From contig NZ_OY781882.1 in assembly GCF_963677125.1 (NCBI RefSeq), positions 1,744,501 through 1,808,500 on the forward strand: DNA of 64,000 nt, read 5' to 3'. Positions 35,138-43,757 of the stretch are shown here, piece by piece. The notes under the pieces were generated by a model. It saw nothing but the letters and a program-made list of their open reading frames with translations. It made no database searches and was not told where the DNA came from. The stretch comes from an uncultured Desulfobacter sp. Its GTDB lineage: Bacteria > Desulfobacterota > Desulfobacteria > Desulfobacterales > Desulfobacteraceae. Position 1 is the stretch's first letter, and each line of letters begins with the position of its first letter. The position numbers and the translations under genes were made by a program.

Positions 35138-35707
35138 ATGAAAACCGCAATAATAGACAACTACGATTCCTTTACCTTTAACCTGGTGCATTATGTGCTG
35201 CATACAGGGGCCCAGGCAGAGGTATTTAGAAACGATAAGATCAGTGTGGCCGAACTTGAGGACTTAGGGTTTGATGCAATTATCCTGTCACCGGGGCCGG
35301 GCAGGCCCGAAGACGCAGGCATCTGCCTAGAACTTGTACAAAAGCTGTCAGGAAAACTTCCTATTCTGGGTGTATGTTTAGGACATCAGACCATTGCCCA
35401 GAGTTTTGGCGGCACCATTATCCATGCCAAGTCCATTATGCACGGCAAAACATCTATGGTGGAAGCAGACGGGAAACATATTTTTTCTGGCATCAACAAG
35501 CCCTTTAATGTTATGCGTTACCACTCCCTGGCGGTTCAGGAATCAGACCTGCCCGATTGTCTGGAAGTGACAGCCAGAACCCTGGACGGGGAAATCATGG
35601 GCATAAGGCACAAAGAACACCCAACCCAGGGAGTTCAGTTCCATCCGGAATCTTTCATGACCACTGTGGGAAAACGGCTGATCAGAAACTTCATCAAAGG
35701 AGCATGA
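35138..35707 (+). CDS. trpG: Anthranilate synthase component II (glutamine amidotransferase)
   Basis: Supplies ammonia from glutamine to TrpE. 189 residues; the nucleophile is Cys80 in GVCLGHQ, and VQFHPESF holds the His and Glu of the triad. It is a separate gene, not fused to trpE or trpD. It ends one base before trpD, so the two are coupled. PabA function for folate could be shared, but the operon places it in Trp synthesis. Confidence 0.96.
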   Translation: MKTAIIDNYDSFTFNLVHYVLHTGAQAEVFRNDKISVAELEDLGFDAIILSPGPGRPEDAGICLELVQKLSGKLPILGVCLGHQTIAQSFGGTIIHAKSIMHGKTSMVEADGKHIFSGINKPFNVMRYHSLAVQESDLPDCLEVTARTLDGEIMGIRHKEHPTQGVQFHPESFMTTVGKRLIRNFIKGA

Positions 35708-35708
35708 T

Positions 35709-36728
35709 ATGGATTTTACAGACTACCTGAATACGATCATAAAAAAGCAGGATCTTAGCCAGGACCAGATGGCAAGCATGCTGGACACAATCTTCTCAGG
35801 ACAGGCCACAGAATCCCAGGTCGGCGCATTCATGGCTGCCCTGGCCACAAAGGGAGAGACATTTGAAGAACTGGCTGGGGCAGCCCGGGCCATGCGCACA
35901 AAGGCGGTTCGCGTTCAAACCCTTGCCAAAAAGGTGATTGACACCTGCGGCACAGGCGGTGACGCCTCGGGTTCCTTTAATATTTCAACGACTACGGCCT
36001 TTGTTATTGCCGGTGCCGGCGTCACCGTGGCAAAACACGGCAACCGGTCCGTTACCAGCAAATGCGGCTCTGCGGATGTACTTGAAGAACTTGGGATCAA
36101 TTTAAGCGTGGATCCTGAAATTGTAGAAGAGGCCATCAATGAAATCGGTATTGGCTTCATGTTTGCGCCTTTGTACCATGGGTCCATGAAGTACGCCATG
36201 AAAGCCCGGACCGAATGCAAAATCAGAAGTATTTTCAACATGCTCGGTCCCTTGACTAACCCGGCAGCCGCCTCATGTCAAATCCTTGGGGTATATGCAC
36301 CTGAATTGACCGAAATGTTTGGCAAGGCATTGGATCTGCTGGGGGTGGAAAAGGCCTTTGTGGTCCACGGTCATGATGGGATGGATGAGATGACCACCAC
36401 AGACCTGACCCGGGTGACAGAACTCAATGACGGCATGATCAAAACCTATGATGTGGATCCTGTGACCTATTTTGGCGAATACGCCAACCCTGAGGATCTT
36501 TTGGGCGGCGATGTAAAACGCAATGCCGCCATCACCCGGGCCATTCTGTCCGGCGCAAAGGGACCTAAACAAGATATTGTCCTGCTCAATGCCGGCACAG
36601 GTCTTGTGGCTGCAGATGCCGCCCCCACCATTGAAAAAGGTATCGAGATGGCTTTAAAGTCTATTGAAACAGGGGCAGCTATGGAAAAACTTGAGCTGTT
36701 GGCTGATTATACAAAAGAAAACGCTTAA
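35709..36728 (+). CDS. trpD: Anthranilate phosphoribosyltransferase
   Basis: Joins anthranilate to PRPP. 339 residues. The PRPP-binding loop is DTCGTGGDASGSFN, then KHGNRSVTSKCGSADVLEEL and RSIFNMLGPLTNPA. Full length and intact. Its stop codon is directly followed by a palindromic repeat element that separates it from trpC. Confidence 0.97.
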   Translation: MDFTDYLNTIIKKQDLSQDQMASMLDTIFSGQATESQVGAFMAALATKGETFEELAGAARAMRTKAVRVQTLAKKVIDTCGTGGDASGSFNISTTTAFVIAGAGVTVAKHGNRSVTSKCGSADVLEELGINLSVDPEIVEEAINEIGIGFMFAPLYHGSMKYAMKARTECKIRSIFNMLGPLTNPAAASCQILGVYAPELTEMFGKALDLLGVEKAFVVHGHDGMDEMTTTDLTRVTELNDGMIKTYDVDPVTYFGEYANPEDLLGGDVKRNAAITRAILSGAKGPKQDIVLLNAGTGLVAADAAPTIEKGIEMALKSIETGAAMEKLELLADYTKENA

Positions 36729-36731
36729 ACT

Positions 36732-36856
36732 GTGTTTGAACGCAAAGTCACCCACCTGCGGCGTTGCAGAAAAATTTGCAATCCTCACATACATGAGTAT
36801 GCTCCGGTTACAAATTTTCCTGCGCCTTGCATCTGGGCAACTTTGCGTCCAAACAC
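36732..36856. repeat. Palindromic element inside the trp operon (copy C)
   Basis: The outer arms GTGTTTGAACGCAAAGT and ACTTTGCGTCCAAACAC are reverse complements with one mismatch. The inner arms GGCGTTGCAGAAAAATTTG and ACAAATTTTCCTGCGCC also pair. The architecture is the same as the element at 8627-8779, with the shared edge GTGT(C/T)TGAACG, but the middle differs. It lies between trpD and trpC and could lower transcript flow to trpCF or stabilise trpEGD mRNA. Confidence 0.85.
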
Positions 36857-36894
36857 GGGTTTCCTTATGGAGAACCAAACTGAAAGGCAGACAA

Positions 36895-37698
36895 ATGAAA
36901 GGATTTCTCAACGCCGTTGTTGATGTTAAAAATAAAGAAATAGATCAAGCCAAAAACAAAATTCCCTTAACCGCCATTCGCCATGATGCCGAACATACCC
37001 CGGCCCCGGCCTCTTTTGCAGATGCCATGGCAGCGTCATCCAGCGATTCGGTGGGTATCATTGCCGAGGTTAAAAAAGCATCACCGTCCAAGGGGGATAT
37101 CAGAACCGACCTTGACGTGGCCGCCTATGCCAAAGCCTACACCCAGGGCGGTGCAAGGGCCATATCCGTGCTTACCGAATCAAAGTATTTTAAAGGCACC
37201 TTGCCCGATCTTGAACTGGTGTGTCAAAACACGGATCTGCCCGTCCTTAGAAAGGATTTTATCTTTAGCGAATACCAGATTTATGAAGCCAAAAAGGCAG
37301 GGGCATCTGCCGTGCTTTTGATCACCACTCTGCTTGATCCAACCCAGCAGGCAGAACTGACTGTTCTTACCCGGGAACTTGGCATGGAGCCGCTGGTGGA
37401 GATCAATTCAGAATTTGAATTTGAGCAAGCCTATAAGGCGCAGGCCCGGGTGGTGGGCATTAACAACAGAAATCTTACCACCCTTGAGGTGGACACAAGT
37501 GTTGCAAAGCGTGTGGCAAAAATTTTCCCGGATGAAATCATCTCTGTGGAGGCGTCTGGCATTTCCGGTCGATCCGGCATTGACGCCGGCATTGAAAACC
37601 GTATTTTCAATTTTCTTGTGGGAGAGAGTATTGTCCGGTCAAATGATCCGGCCCAGTTTATCAAAACCCTTATCGGCATCAAAGAAGAGAGCGATTAG
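36895..37698 (+). CDS. trpC: Indole-3-glycerol phosphate synthase
   Basis: Ring closure of CdRP to indole-3-glycerol phosphate. 267 residues, TIM barrel. Signature IIAEVKKASPSKGDIR, then LTESKYFKG, LRKDFIFSEYQIYEAK (catalytic Lys), GINNRNLTTLEVD and VEASGISG. The start is the ATG at 36895, just after the palindromic element; an upstream ATG at 36664 would read through that element and trpD and is rejected. Not fused to trpF. Confidence 0.96.
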   Translation: MKGFLNAVVDVKNKEIDQAKNKIPLTAIRHDAEHTPAPASFADAMAASSSDSVGIIAEVKKASPSKGDIRTDLDVAAYAKAYTQGGARAISVLTESKYFKGTLPDLELVCQNTDLPVLRKDFIFSEYQIYEAKKAGASAVLLITTLLDPTQQAELTVLTRELGMEPLVEINSEFEFEQAYKAQARVVGINNRNLTTLEVDTSVAKRVAKIFPDEIISVEASGISGRSGIDAGIENRIFNFLVGESIVRSNDPAQFIKTLIGIKEESD

Positions 37699-37703
37699 CA
37701 GCC

Positions 37704-38387
37704 ATGACTAAGTTCCCCGCACAGAAATGGCAGATCCCCGGCCCAAGGCAGAACGTGCTGGTCAAGATATGCGGCCTGACCCTTGTGGACAACGCCCTTG
37801 ACTGCGTGAAAGCCGGGGCTGACATCATCGGACTTATTTTTTTTAAAAAAAGCCCCCGCAATGTAAGCACAGTCCAGGCCCGGGAGATTTCCCGGGCCCT
37901 CCCCAAAGAGGTTCCGGCCTGCGGCGTGTTTGTTAACGAAACCTTTGACACGATTATGCAGATCGTTTCTGACTGCGACCTTGACATCGTACAGCTGCAC
38001 GGATCAGAACCCCCGGAACTTGCAAAACGCTTATCAGCCCAGAACCTTGTGGTGACCAAAGCTTTTTTTGCCGCAAGGCCTCCTGGGCTTTGTGATACGG
38101 GAAATTACGCAGACGCCGATTTTTGTCTGGCCGAATACGGCAAAGGAATCCTTCCCGGGGGAAATGCCGAAACCTGGGATTACGACCAGGCCCTTGACAT
38201 GGCAAAGAAAGTGCGGTTGATGCTGGCCGGCGGACTGACTTGTGAAAATGTGGCGGATGCGGTTTCAAGGATACACCCCTATGCCGTAGATGTCTCTTCG
38301 GGTGTTGAAAAAGCAAAGGGGATCAAGGATATTTCAAAGGTTAAAGCATTTATCAGGGCTGCAAAATCCATTAGGCTGCGGCCCTGA
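37704..38387 (+). CDS. trpF: Phosphoribosylanthranilate isomerase
   Basis: Isomerises PRA to CdRP. 227 residues. The catalytic Cys is in VKICGLT and the catalytic Asp in AVDVSSGVE; VQLHGSE and LAGGLT are further family motifs. An N-terminal stretch of about 15 residues precedes the barrel. It is the last trp gene here. trpB and trpA do not follow; a convergent LysM gene begins 12 bases later. Confidence 0.95.
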   Translation: MTKFPAQKWQIPGPRQNVLVKICGLTLVDNALDCVKAGADIIGLIFFKKSPRNVSTVQAREISRALPKEVPACGVFVNETFDTIMQIVSDCDLDIVQLHGSEPPELAKRLSAQNLVVTKAFFAARPPGLCDTGNYADADFCLAEYGKGILPGGNAETWDYDQALDMAKKVRLMLAGGLTCENVADAVSRIHPYAVDVSSGVEKAKGIKDISKVKAFIRAAKSIRLRP

Positions 38388-38398
38388 TAGGATAGCTT

Positions 38399-39157
38399 CT
38401 ATTTGACTAGCAAATTCGTTCCCACATATATCTTATCTTCAGGCGTCAAATTATTCAGCCTGCGGATTGCTGCCACATTGGTTTTATATTTCTGGGAAAT
38501 CGACCACAAGGTTTCACCCTTTTGGACCGTATGAAACTGGCTGGTCTTTTTGGGTTTTGATGTTTTAGGCTTTTTCTTTACAACCTGGACCTTTTTTTCA
38601 GGCACAGGGGGCGTTGCCGGTGCTGCAGGCTTTTTTGTTTCAGGCTTTGGTTTAACCACGGGTTTAGGAGGCGGCGTCGAGGCAGCAACAGCTAATTTAT
38701 TTAATCGGCCTTCAAGTTTACCCACACGCTCAATCAAGGTATCAAGCTTTAGGTTTACTGCCGTTTCAACGCGTGTTATTCGTTCATCAAGATCAGATAC
38801 AGCCCGCAATGCCGCCTGATTTTCATTTTGCCCTGAAGCGGAGGCGATCTTTGCCAATGAGATCTCAAGGGCGGAGATGCGGTCCTCGAAACCCGGGGCG
38901 ACCTGATCTCGTTCTTTAGCTGAAACCGCCACTGATTTACTGCTGTTTTGTTTAGATGATCCTCTGAAAAAAAAGAAAAAAACCAAGACAGTAACTGCCA
39001 GGGCAGCAATAATAATCATGGTAAATTCATTTTTTTTCAACAATGAAGGCCCCTGCCCAATGGCAGACACCCCAGGTTCTTTTTTTTTCTGATTTGTCTC
39101 TGTTGTCTCTTTGCCGGTATTATGAATTTTGGATTCAGAAGGGGTCTTTTTTATCAT
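38399..39157 (-). CDS. Membrane-anchored LysM-domain protein
   Basis: 252 residues. A charged cytoplasmic N-terminus leads to one membrane segment (about residues 45-66, MIIIAALAVTVLVFFFFF). A helical region with coiled-coil character (90-150) and a Pro/Lys-rich linker follow, then a C-terminal LysM (about 205-250, VQKGETLWSISQKYKTN) that binds peptidoglycan glycan strands. It probably tethers the inner membrane to the cell wall. It is monocistronic and convergent with trpF. Confidence 0.88.
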   Translation of the reverse strand: MIKKTPSESKIHNTGKETTETNQKKKEPGVSAIGQGPSLLKKNEFTMIIIAALAVTVLVFFFFFRGSSKQNSSKSVAVSAKERDQVAPGFEDRISALEISLAKIASASGQNENQAALRAVSDLDERITRVETAVNLKLDTLIERVGKLEGRLNKLAVAASTPPPKPVVKPKPETKKPAAPATPPVPEKKVQVVKKKPKTSKPKKTSQFHTVQKGETLWSISQKYKTNVAAIRRLNNLTPEDKIYVGTNLLVK

Positions 39158-39327
39158 TTGTCAGCTCCTGGAAGAAGATGTCCTAATGTCCTTTAATAGC
39201 ATGTTGGTCTGTTATTTCAAGCCCAAACCATAAATTTGTATATGCATGTTCTATACGCTTGGATATAACCTTGAACCCCAGGTTTCAAATATGCTAATGT
39301 AAATTTAGTATTCGCTTGACATAATTC

Positions 39328-39364
39328 GTGCCTGATCGAAAATCATAAATTTTCGCTCAGACAC
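39328..39364. repeat. Mini-palindrome with element ends (copy E)
   Basis: A 37-base segment, GTGCCTGATCGAAAAT...ATTTTCGCTCAGACAC. Both ends match the two ends of the palindromic element at 8627-8779, but the centre is lost. It still forms a CGAAAAT/ATTTTCG hairpin. Confidence 0.65.
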
Positions 39365-39399
39365 CGATTCAAAACCAGACATGAAATCAGGATCACGCT

Positions 39400-40263
39400 A
39401 TGAGGCTGAAACCCTTATTCACCATATCATTTTTTCTTTTGGTTTTTACAATAATTAATCTGTCTATGCTTCCGGATGCATCTGCCCAAAACTCTTTTAT
39501 TAATAAAATCGGTATGAAATTTATCCTGATCCCGGCAGGGTCATTTATTATGGGAAGCCCCGAATCGGAGAGGGGTCGGCAAAAAGATGAAAAACAACAC
39601 AAAGTAATCATCAGCAAAAGCTTTTACATATCGGAAACCGAAGTAACTCAGGGCCAATGGGACCGCCTTGTAACACCGAATCCGTCATCCTTTAAACTTG
39701 GCAAATATTACCCTGTGGATACCGTATCCTGGCACGATGCCATTGAATTCATACGATTCTTAAACAAAAGAGAGCGTACCGGTAAATACCGTTTGCCAAC
39801 AGAAGCCGAATGGGAATATGCCTGCCGGGCCGGCAGTCAGACAGCCTTTGCTGCAGGTGACGTGACGACGTTTTCATGCAAGGAACCGGAACCCGCGCTG
39901 GTTGATCATGCCTGGTACTGTTTTAACTCCGGTGGTTTTTCACCGGTCGGAGATTTCAAACCCCATCCGGTCAAGCTTCTTAAGCCCAACAAGTGGGGGC
40001 TTTACGACATGCACGGCAATGTTCAGGAATGGGTTCAGGATGCCTGTGAATGGCGTACCATCTGGAGTGCGGGAACAGGAACCCTTACCCAGACCTATGT
40101 TGACGGCATTACGGATCCTCTGGAAACAAAAGGCGTGCACCGAGTAGTCAGAGGCGGCGGATGGTTTCAGAACAGTAAATATCAGCGCAGCGCCTACCGA
40201 ACCAACTACAAACCTGTTGCCCGGCGCAACAGCCTTGGATTCAGAATCGTCCGGGAAAAGTAA
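39400..40263 (+). CDS. Exported formylglycine-generating-enzyme-fold protein
   Basis: 287 residues with a signal peptide (cleavage near SAQN) and then a full SUMF1 domain: IPAGSFIMGSPESE, SETEVTQGQWDRL, RLPTEAEWEYACRAG, DMHGNVQEWVQD, and GGGWFQNSKYQRSAYRTNYK with LGFRIV at the end. The active-site Cys pair of true FGE is not present in the RGGGW segment, so it is one of the many periplasmic FGE-like proteins with binding or unknown function. It is the second FGE-fold gene in the window and is not adjacent to a sulfatase. Confidence 0.88.
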   Translation: MRLKPLFTISFFLLVFTIINLSMLPDASAQNSFINKIGMKFILIPAGSFIMGSPESERGRQKDEKQHKVIISKSFYISETEVTQGQWDRLVTPNPSSFKLGKYYPVDTVSWHDAIEFIRFLNKRERTGKYRLPTEAEWEYACRAGSQTAFAAGDVTTFSCKEPEPALVDHAWYCFNSGGFSPVGDFKPHPVKLLKPNKWGLYDMHGNVQEWVQDACEWRTIWSAGTGTLTQTYVDGITDPLETKGVHRVVRGGGWFQNSKYQRSAYRTNYKPVARRNSLGFRIVREK

Positions 40264-40297
40264 ACGAGGAAGTTTAAATTTAACCTCTGTCTTTTTA

Positions 40298-40440
40298 CTT
40301 GATCATCAAGTTTTTAGGAAATTTGTTCAAATTCAAGGCGGAAATAATTTTTAACCTGAGGAATATACGACATATTTCGAGGATTAAAAATTGTTTCCAA
40401 CGCCGAAGTTGGGCAAATTAACAAAGATTTGATCATCGAG
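40298..40440. repeat. Palindromic intergenic element (copy D)
   Basis: The outer ends carry TTGATCATC on both sides. The inner pair AATAATTTTTAACC and GGATTAAAAATTGTTTCC flanks GAGGAATATACGACATATTTC. The centre resembles that of the element at 8627-8779 (TTTAACC, ATAT, GGATTAAAA). Its right arm contains the stop codon of the minus-strand DoxX gene. Confidence 0.78.
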
Positions 40441-40924
40441 TTTTGTTGAACAGCCTGAACAGATAAATCCCCGCCCCAAGCATTACAACATCTCTGACAA
40501 GCAGCCAAATCGAAGACCAGGGACCTTTGGTTTCCCCTAAAGAAAAGCATCCACAGTCAAATTCATGCCCCCGGATCAGATTAAAGCTGATCAGAAAAAT
40601 AAAGCTTACCAGCATGGCATTAATCAATAAAAGGCCCGAACGTCTGAACTTACCGATTATCAAAGTGATACCGCAGACAAGCTCCACAAAAGGCATGACA
40701 ATGGCCAACACATTAATCATCTGGTGGGGAAAAACGGCATACCCATACAAAATTGTGGCAAATTGATCCGGTGACACGATTTTGTGCCAGGAAGCAAAAA
40801 TAAAAGCGCCTCCCAATAAAAGACGCAATCCCCATTCAATGATGCCCGTCTCCCGGCTCACATCCATGGACGCCTGCTCAACACGATTTTTGAAGTTAAA
40901 TCTGGAACGAAACAAAGTATTCAT
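40433..40924 (-). CDS. DoxX/MauE-family membrane protein
   Basis: 163 residues with four membrane segments and a conserved FDCGCFSLG pair of cysteines after the third, as in MauE/DoxX-type proteins thought to move electrons for disulfide chemistry or quinone-linked sulfur oxidation. It starts by ATGA overlap with the rhodanese gene. Its stop lies inside a palindromic repeat. The pairing with a rhodanese suggests a role in sulfur or thiol redox in the envelope. Confidence 0.85.
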   Translation of the reverse strand: MNTLFRSRFNFKNRVEQASMDVSRETGIIEWGLRLLLGGAFIFASWHKIVSPDQFATILYGYAVFPHQMINVLAIVMPFVELVCGITLIIGKFRRSGLLLINAMLVSFIFLISFNLIRGHEFDCGCFSLGETKGPWSSIWLLVRDVVMLGAGIYLFRLFNKTR

Positions 40925-41433
40925 GGTTCAATTCCCTGGACAGCCACATCAAATCCCATCTCCTCCCATTCAGCAAACCCACCGGCATAAACCGCCACAT
41001 GGGCAAAGCCCATTTCCACCAGACGAGTGGCAAACGTATGGGAATCATGACAGGTCACACCTGCACAATAGACAAGAATTTCATCTTCAGGGGTTATTTT
41101 CGACAACAGTCTTTTTTTCTCTTCTTCAAAATCCGCCAAGGCAAAATTCAACGCACCGGGGATATGTCCCATATCGTATATTTCAGGCCAGCGGACATCA
41201 AGCACGATCACAGTCCCGGATGCCACCAGTTGTTTAACTCTAAATGGGTCGTTGATCTGCATCACATCAACGGCATGGGACTTGTTTGTCCCGGGCATGA
41301 CCACACCCTGATCCGGATTCCATTGCCCCATGAGGGCAATACCGTTGGGAGAAACGGTATTAATACCAAAACTTAACATAACGCTGATGCTTAAAAGAAA
41401 AACGCATCCTATAATATCTTGTTTAAAAATCAT
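40921..41433 (-). CDS. Exported rhodanese-like protein
   Basis: 170 residues. An N-terminal hydrophobic signal or anchor (about 5-25) is followed by a rhodanese domain with DVRWPEIYDMGHIPGALNF. The active loop is VYCAGVTCHDS, where the first Cys is the persulfide carrier. The end is VYAGGFAEWEEMG. It acts outside the cytoplasm if the segment is a signal. It is coupled by 4-base overlaps to both neighbours. Confidence 0.87.
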   Translation of the reverse strand: MIFKQDIIGCVFLLSISVMLSFGINTVSPNGIALMGQWNPDQGVVMPGTNKSHAVDVMQINDPFRVKQLVASGTVIVLDVRWPEIYDMGHIPGALNFALADFEEEKKRLLSKITPEDEILVYCAGVTCHDSHTFATRLVEMGFAHVAVYAGGFAEWEEMGFDVAVQGIEP

Positions 41434-41762
41434 AGCCGGGCTTTAATGGTTTTAAATATAGCCGCCCGTTTCTGCATGACAATAAGCCTGATCCATACTT
41501 CAAGCAAATGCGCCATCCTGGCCTCTTGAGTACGTCCTTGAACCTGATCAGATTTTAAAACATCATGACCTGGATCTGTTACGTTTTCTTGGGAATCCGC
41601 AGTTTTCTTTTGAGCTTCAAGACGGGAAATGGCATTGCGGATATCCGTGTCATCAGTGGTTTGGCTTGTATCAATAGCCTTGTAAATTTCAAGGGCTTCG
41701 TCTATATATCCCTGCTCCTCGTACAGGCGAGCCAGGGATAAGTTAGCATAATCATGGTTCAT
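41430..41762 (-). CDS. Small TPR-type protein
   Basis: 110 residues. One clear tetratricopeptide unit at 5-30 (ANLSLARLYEEQGYIDEALE), then a polar linker and a basic, hydrophobic helix at the end. There is no signal peptide. It is coupled by ATGA overlaps to the FtsB-like gene before it and to the rhodanese gene after it. It may be an adaptor; the partner is unknown. Confidence 0.75.
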   Translation of the reverse strand: MNHDYANLSLARLYEEQGYIDEALEIYKAIDTSQTTDDTDIRNAISRLEAQKKTADSQENVTDPGHDVLKSDQVQGRTQEARMAHLLEVWIRLIVMQKRAAIFKTIKARL

Positions 41763-42061
41763 TTTTCAGCTCCTTGGTTTTTGGATTTCTCTTTGAAAAC
41801 CAATTCATCCTGGGCAGCCATTTCATGCTCATGTTTGGCCAGGTGTTTAATATATTCAATGTCGGTTTTAAGTCGCAGAATTTCTTTTTCCAATTTTGAA
41901 TTTTGCTTGACCGCAATGGCTGCCTGGGCTTCAAGCTGCTCTTGCCGGGACTTAAGCCGGGTATAGTCTACAACCCCTCTTGTGGAGAAAAAAAACATGA
42001 ATAGGAGAAACACCGCCCCTCCCATGGCCAGATACAGGCATATTTTTTCCATTCGGGTCAT
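41759..42061 (-). CDS. FtsB/DivIC-like septum formation protein
   Basis: 100 residues: a short cytoplasmic end, one membrane segment (about 9-27), then a coiled coil (35-75) and the FtsB-like closing segment IEYIKHLAKHEHEMAAQDEL with VFKEK. FtsB-type proteins bridge FtsL and FtsQ in the divisome. It starts by ATGA overlap with murJ. The pairing of a divisome protein with the lipid II flippase gene makes sense for cell-wall synthesis at the septum. Confidence 0.82.
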   Translation of the reverse strand: MTRMEKICLYLAMGGAVFLLFMFFFSTRGVVDYTRLKSRQEQLEAQAAIAVKQNSKLEKEILRLKTDIEYIKHLAKHEHEMAAQDELVFKEKSKNQGAEK

Positions 42062-43653
42062 TTTTGTTTAAAAAAAATCCTTATGAGCATTGCCATTTCC
42101 GGATTCGATGTCAGCCGTGCCCCCGCCAGATAACAACCGGCTCCGATGGCGATGCTGACAATCAGGCCTGCGGCCTGAAAGATTTTTGCACAGTCTGTCC
42201 AAAACCCCCATATCCATCGAACCAGAAAAAACATTATAACAGACAAGAAAACAGCTCTGCAAGCGCAAACCAGCACAGCCCTGCCCCGAAGTCCGAAAGG
42301 CCCGGATGCGGCGAGCAGTACAAATCCGGCCACAGCGGACAATGATACGGCCAAACTAAGCCCAGTCACCCCCATGCGCTGCACAAAAAACCGACAAAGC
42401 AATACATTGCACCCAATGGACACAACGCCTGCCATAAATGGCAAACGAATATTGGACAACGCATAATAAAACGCCACAAAAAGTCGGATTCCGGCAACAG
42501 CCCAAAGTCCAAGAACCATAAAAACAAGACACTGGCCGGTTTGATCCACGGCCGTAAGATCAAAGGCACCCCTGCCGAACAACAACAGGACAATCGGCCG
42601 GTTCAAGGCTATGATGCCGACGATGGCAGGAATAATTAAAAAAAAGACCATACGCAAACCGACATCAAACAAAAGGCCCAAATCCTGGTTTTCCTGGGTT
42701 TGATCCCAAAATTTAACCCCCGGTACGCCCCTGTCATGTTGGCCGGTTTTAAGACAACCGGCACCCGCCATTGCGGACAACATAGGCAATAAAACCGTGG
42801 CAACGGGAGAGGCCACCAACGCCAGAGGAAACTGAACCAGCCGTTCGGCATAATTAAGATAAGAAACCGCCCCTGGATCAAGCGTTGAGGCAGTAAGTCC
42901 TGCCACCATCAGATTAATCTGGAACGCTGCGGCCCCGATCATGGAAGGGCCAAGGGAAATAAAGGCCTTTTTTACCTGGGAATGCACCCGGACAAAGGCC
43001 TTGAAATCAAACACACCAAGCTTTGCAAGACTGGGCAATTGAAAGGCAAGTTGAACAATGCCGCCGACGGTTACCCCAACGGCCAGAACTAAAATCTTTG
43101 GCGTCACCCTGCCGGCAAACAGTACAGCAGCAGTAATAATACAAAAATTGAGCAAAATCGGCGTGGCTGCAGGCACATAAAAATTTCCCGTTGCATGGAG
43201 CACACTCATGGACAAGGCCACAAACAAAATAGTGAACATATAGGGCGTCATTATTCTAAACAACAGACAGGACAACGTATGAGAATAGGACCCTGCACCA
43301 TACCCAGGCGCAAAAAAATCTATTAAAAAAGGGGCAAAATAGATCCCTAAACCCACCAGAAGCACCCCTGCAATGGATATAAAAAACAGGGCATTTAAAA
43401 ACATGGCCGCGACCTGGTCTTTTTTATTTTGGGCAAACTTTTCTGCAAACAATGGGATGAACGAAATGCTTAAAATACCGTCGGACATCATTTTCCGAAT
43501 CAGATCAAAAGGTCTAAATGCTATAAAAAAAGCGTCGGAGACCGTACTTGCCCCAAATATAAACGCAATGACCGCATCCCGTATCATGCCAAGTATTCTT
43601 GAAATCAACGTAATCGAACTGATGGAAGCTGCTTTTTTAATAAAGTGAGTCAC
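42058..43653 (-). CDS. murJ: Lipid II flippase MurJ
   Basis: 531 residues with about 14 membrane segments, MviN/MurJ family. SRILGMIRDAVIAFIFGAS near the N-terminus and the NLMVAG segment of the seventh helix region are typical. It moves lipid II across the inner membrane for peptidoglycan synthesis. It is the first gene of a five-gene minus-strand run in which each junction is a 4-base overlap. Confidence 0.95.
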   Translation of the reverse strand: MTHFIKKAASISSITLISRILGMIRDAVIAFIFGASTVSDAFFIAFRPFDLIRKMMSDGILSISFIPLFAEKFAQNKKDQVAAMFLNALFFISIAGVLLVGLGIYFAPFLIDFFAPGYGAGSYSHTLSCLLFRIMTPYMFTILFVALSMSVLHATGNFYVPAATPILLNFCIITAAVLFAGRVTPKILVLAVGVTVGGIVQLAFQLPSLAKLGVFDFKAFVRVHSQVKKAFISLGPSMIGAAAFQINLMVAGLTASTLDPGAVSYLNYAERLVQFPLALVASPVATVLLPMLSAMAGAGCLKTGQHDRGVPGVKFWDQTQENQDLGLLFDVGLRMVFFLIIPAIVGIIALNRPIVLLLFGRGAFDLTAVDQTGQCLVFMVLGLWAVAGIRLFVAFYYALSNIRLPFMAGVVSIGCNVLLCRFFVQRMGVTGLSLAVSLSAVAGFVLLAASGPFGLRGRAVLVCACRAVFLSVIMFFLVRWIWGFWTDCAKIFQAAGLIVSIAIGAGCYLAGARLTSNPEMAMLIRIFFKQK

Positions 43654-43662
43654 AGGTTTTCC

Positions 43663-43691
43663 TTGACATGTATATCGGTTTTATATATCTT
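43663..43691 (+). promoter_or_regulatory. rpsT promoter
   Basis: TTGACA at 43663-43668, a 17-base spacer, and TATCTT at 43686-43691, about 65 bases before the rpsT start and divergent from murJ. Confidence 0.6.
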
Positions 43692-43757
43692 ACCGAATTT
43701 GATATAAGTTTTATTATTTATTTTTAATTCTCTATTTTATGAAGGAGCTAGACCAAG

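Noticed and set aside
36664..36894. Longer trpC start
   Set aside because: It would run through the end of trpD and the palindromic element; the 77 extra residues do not belong to the TrpC family.
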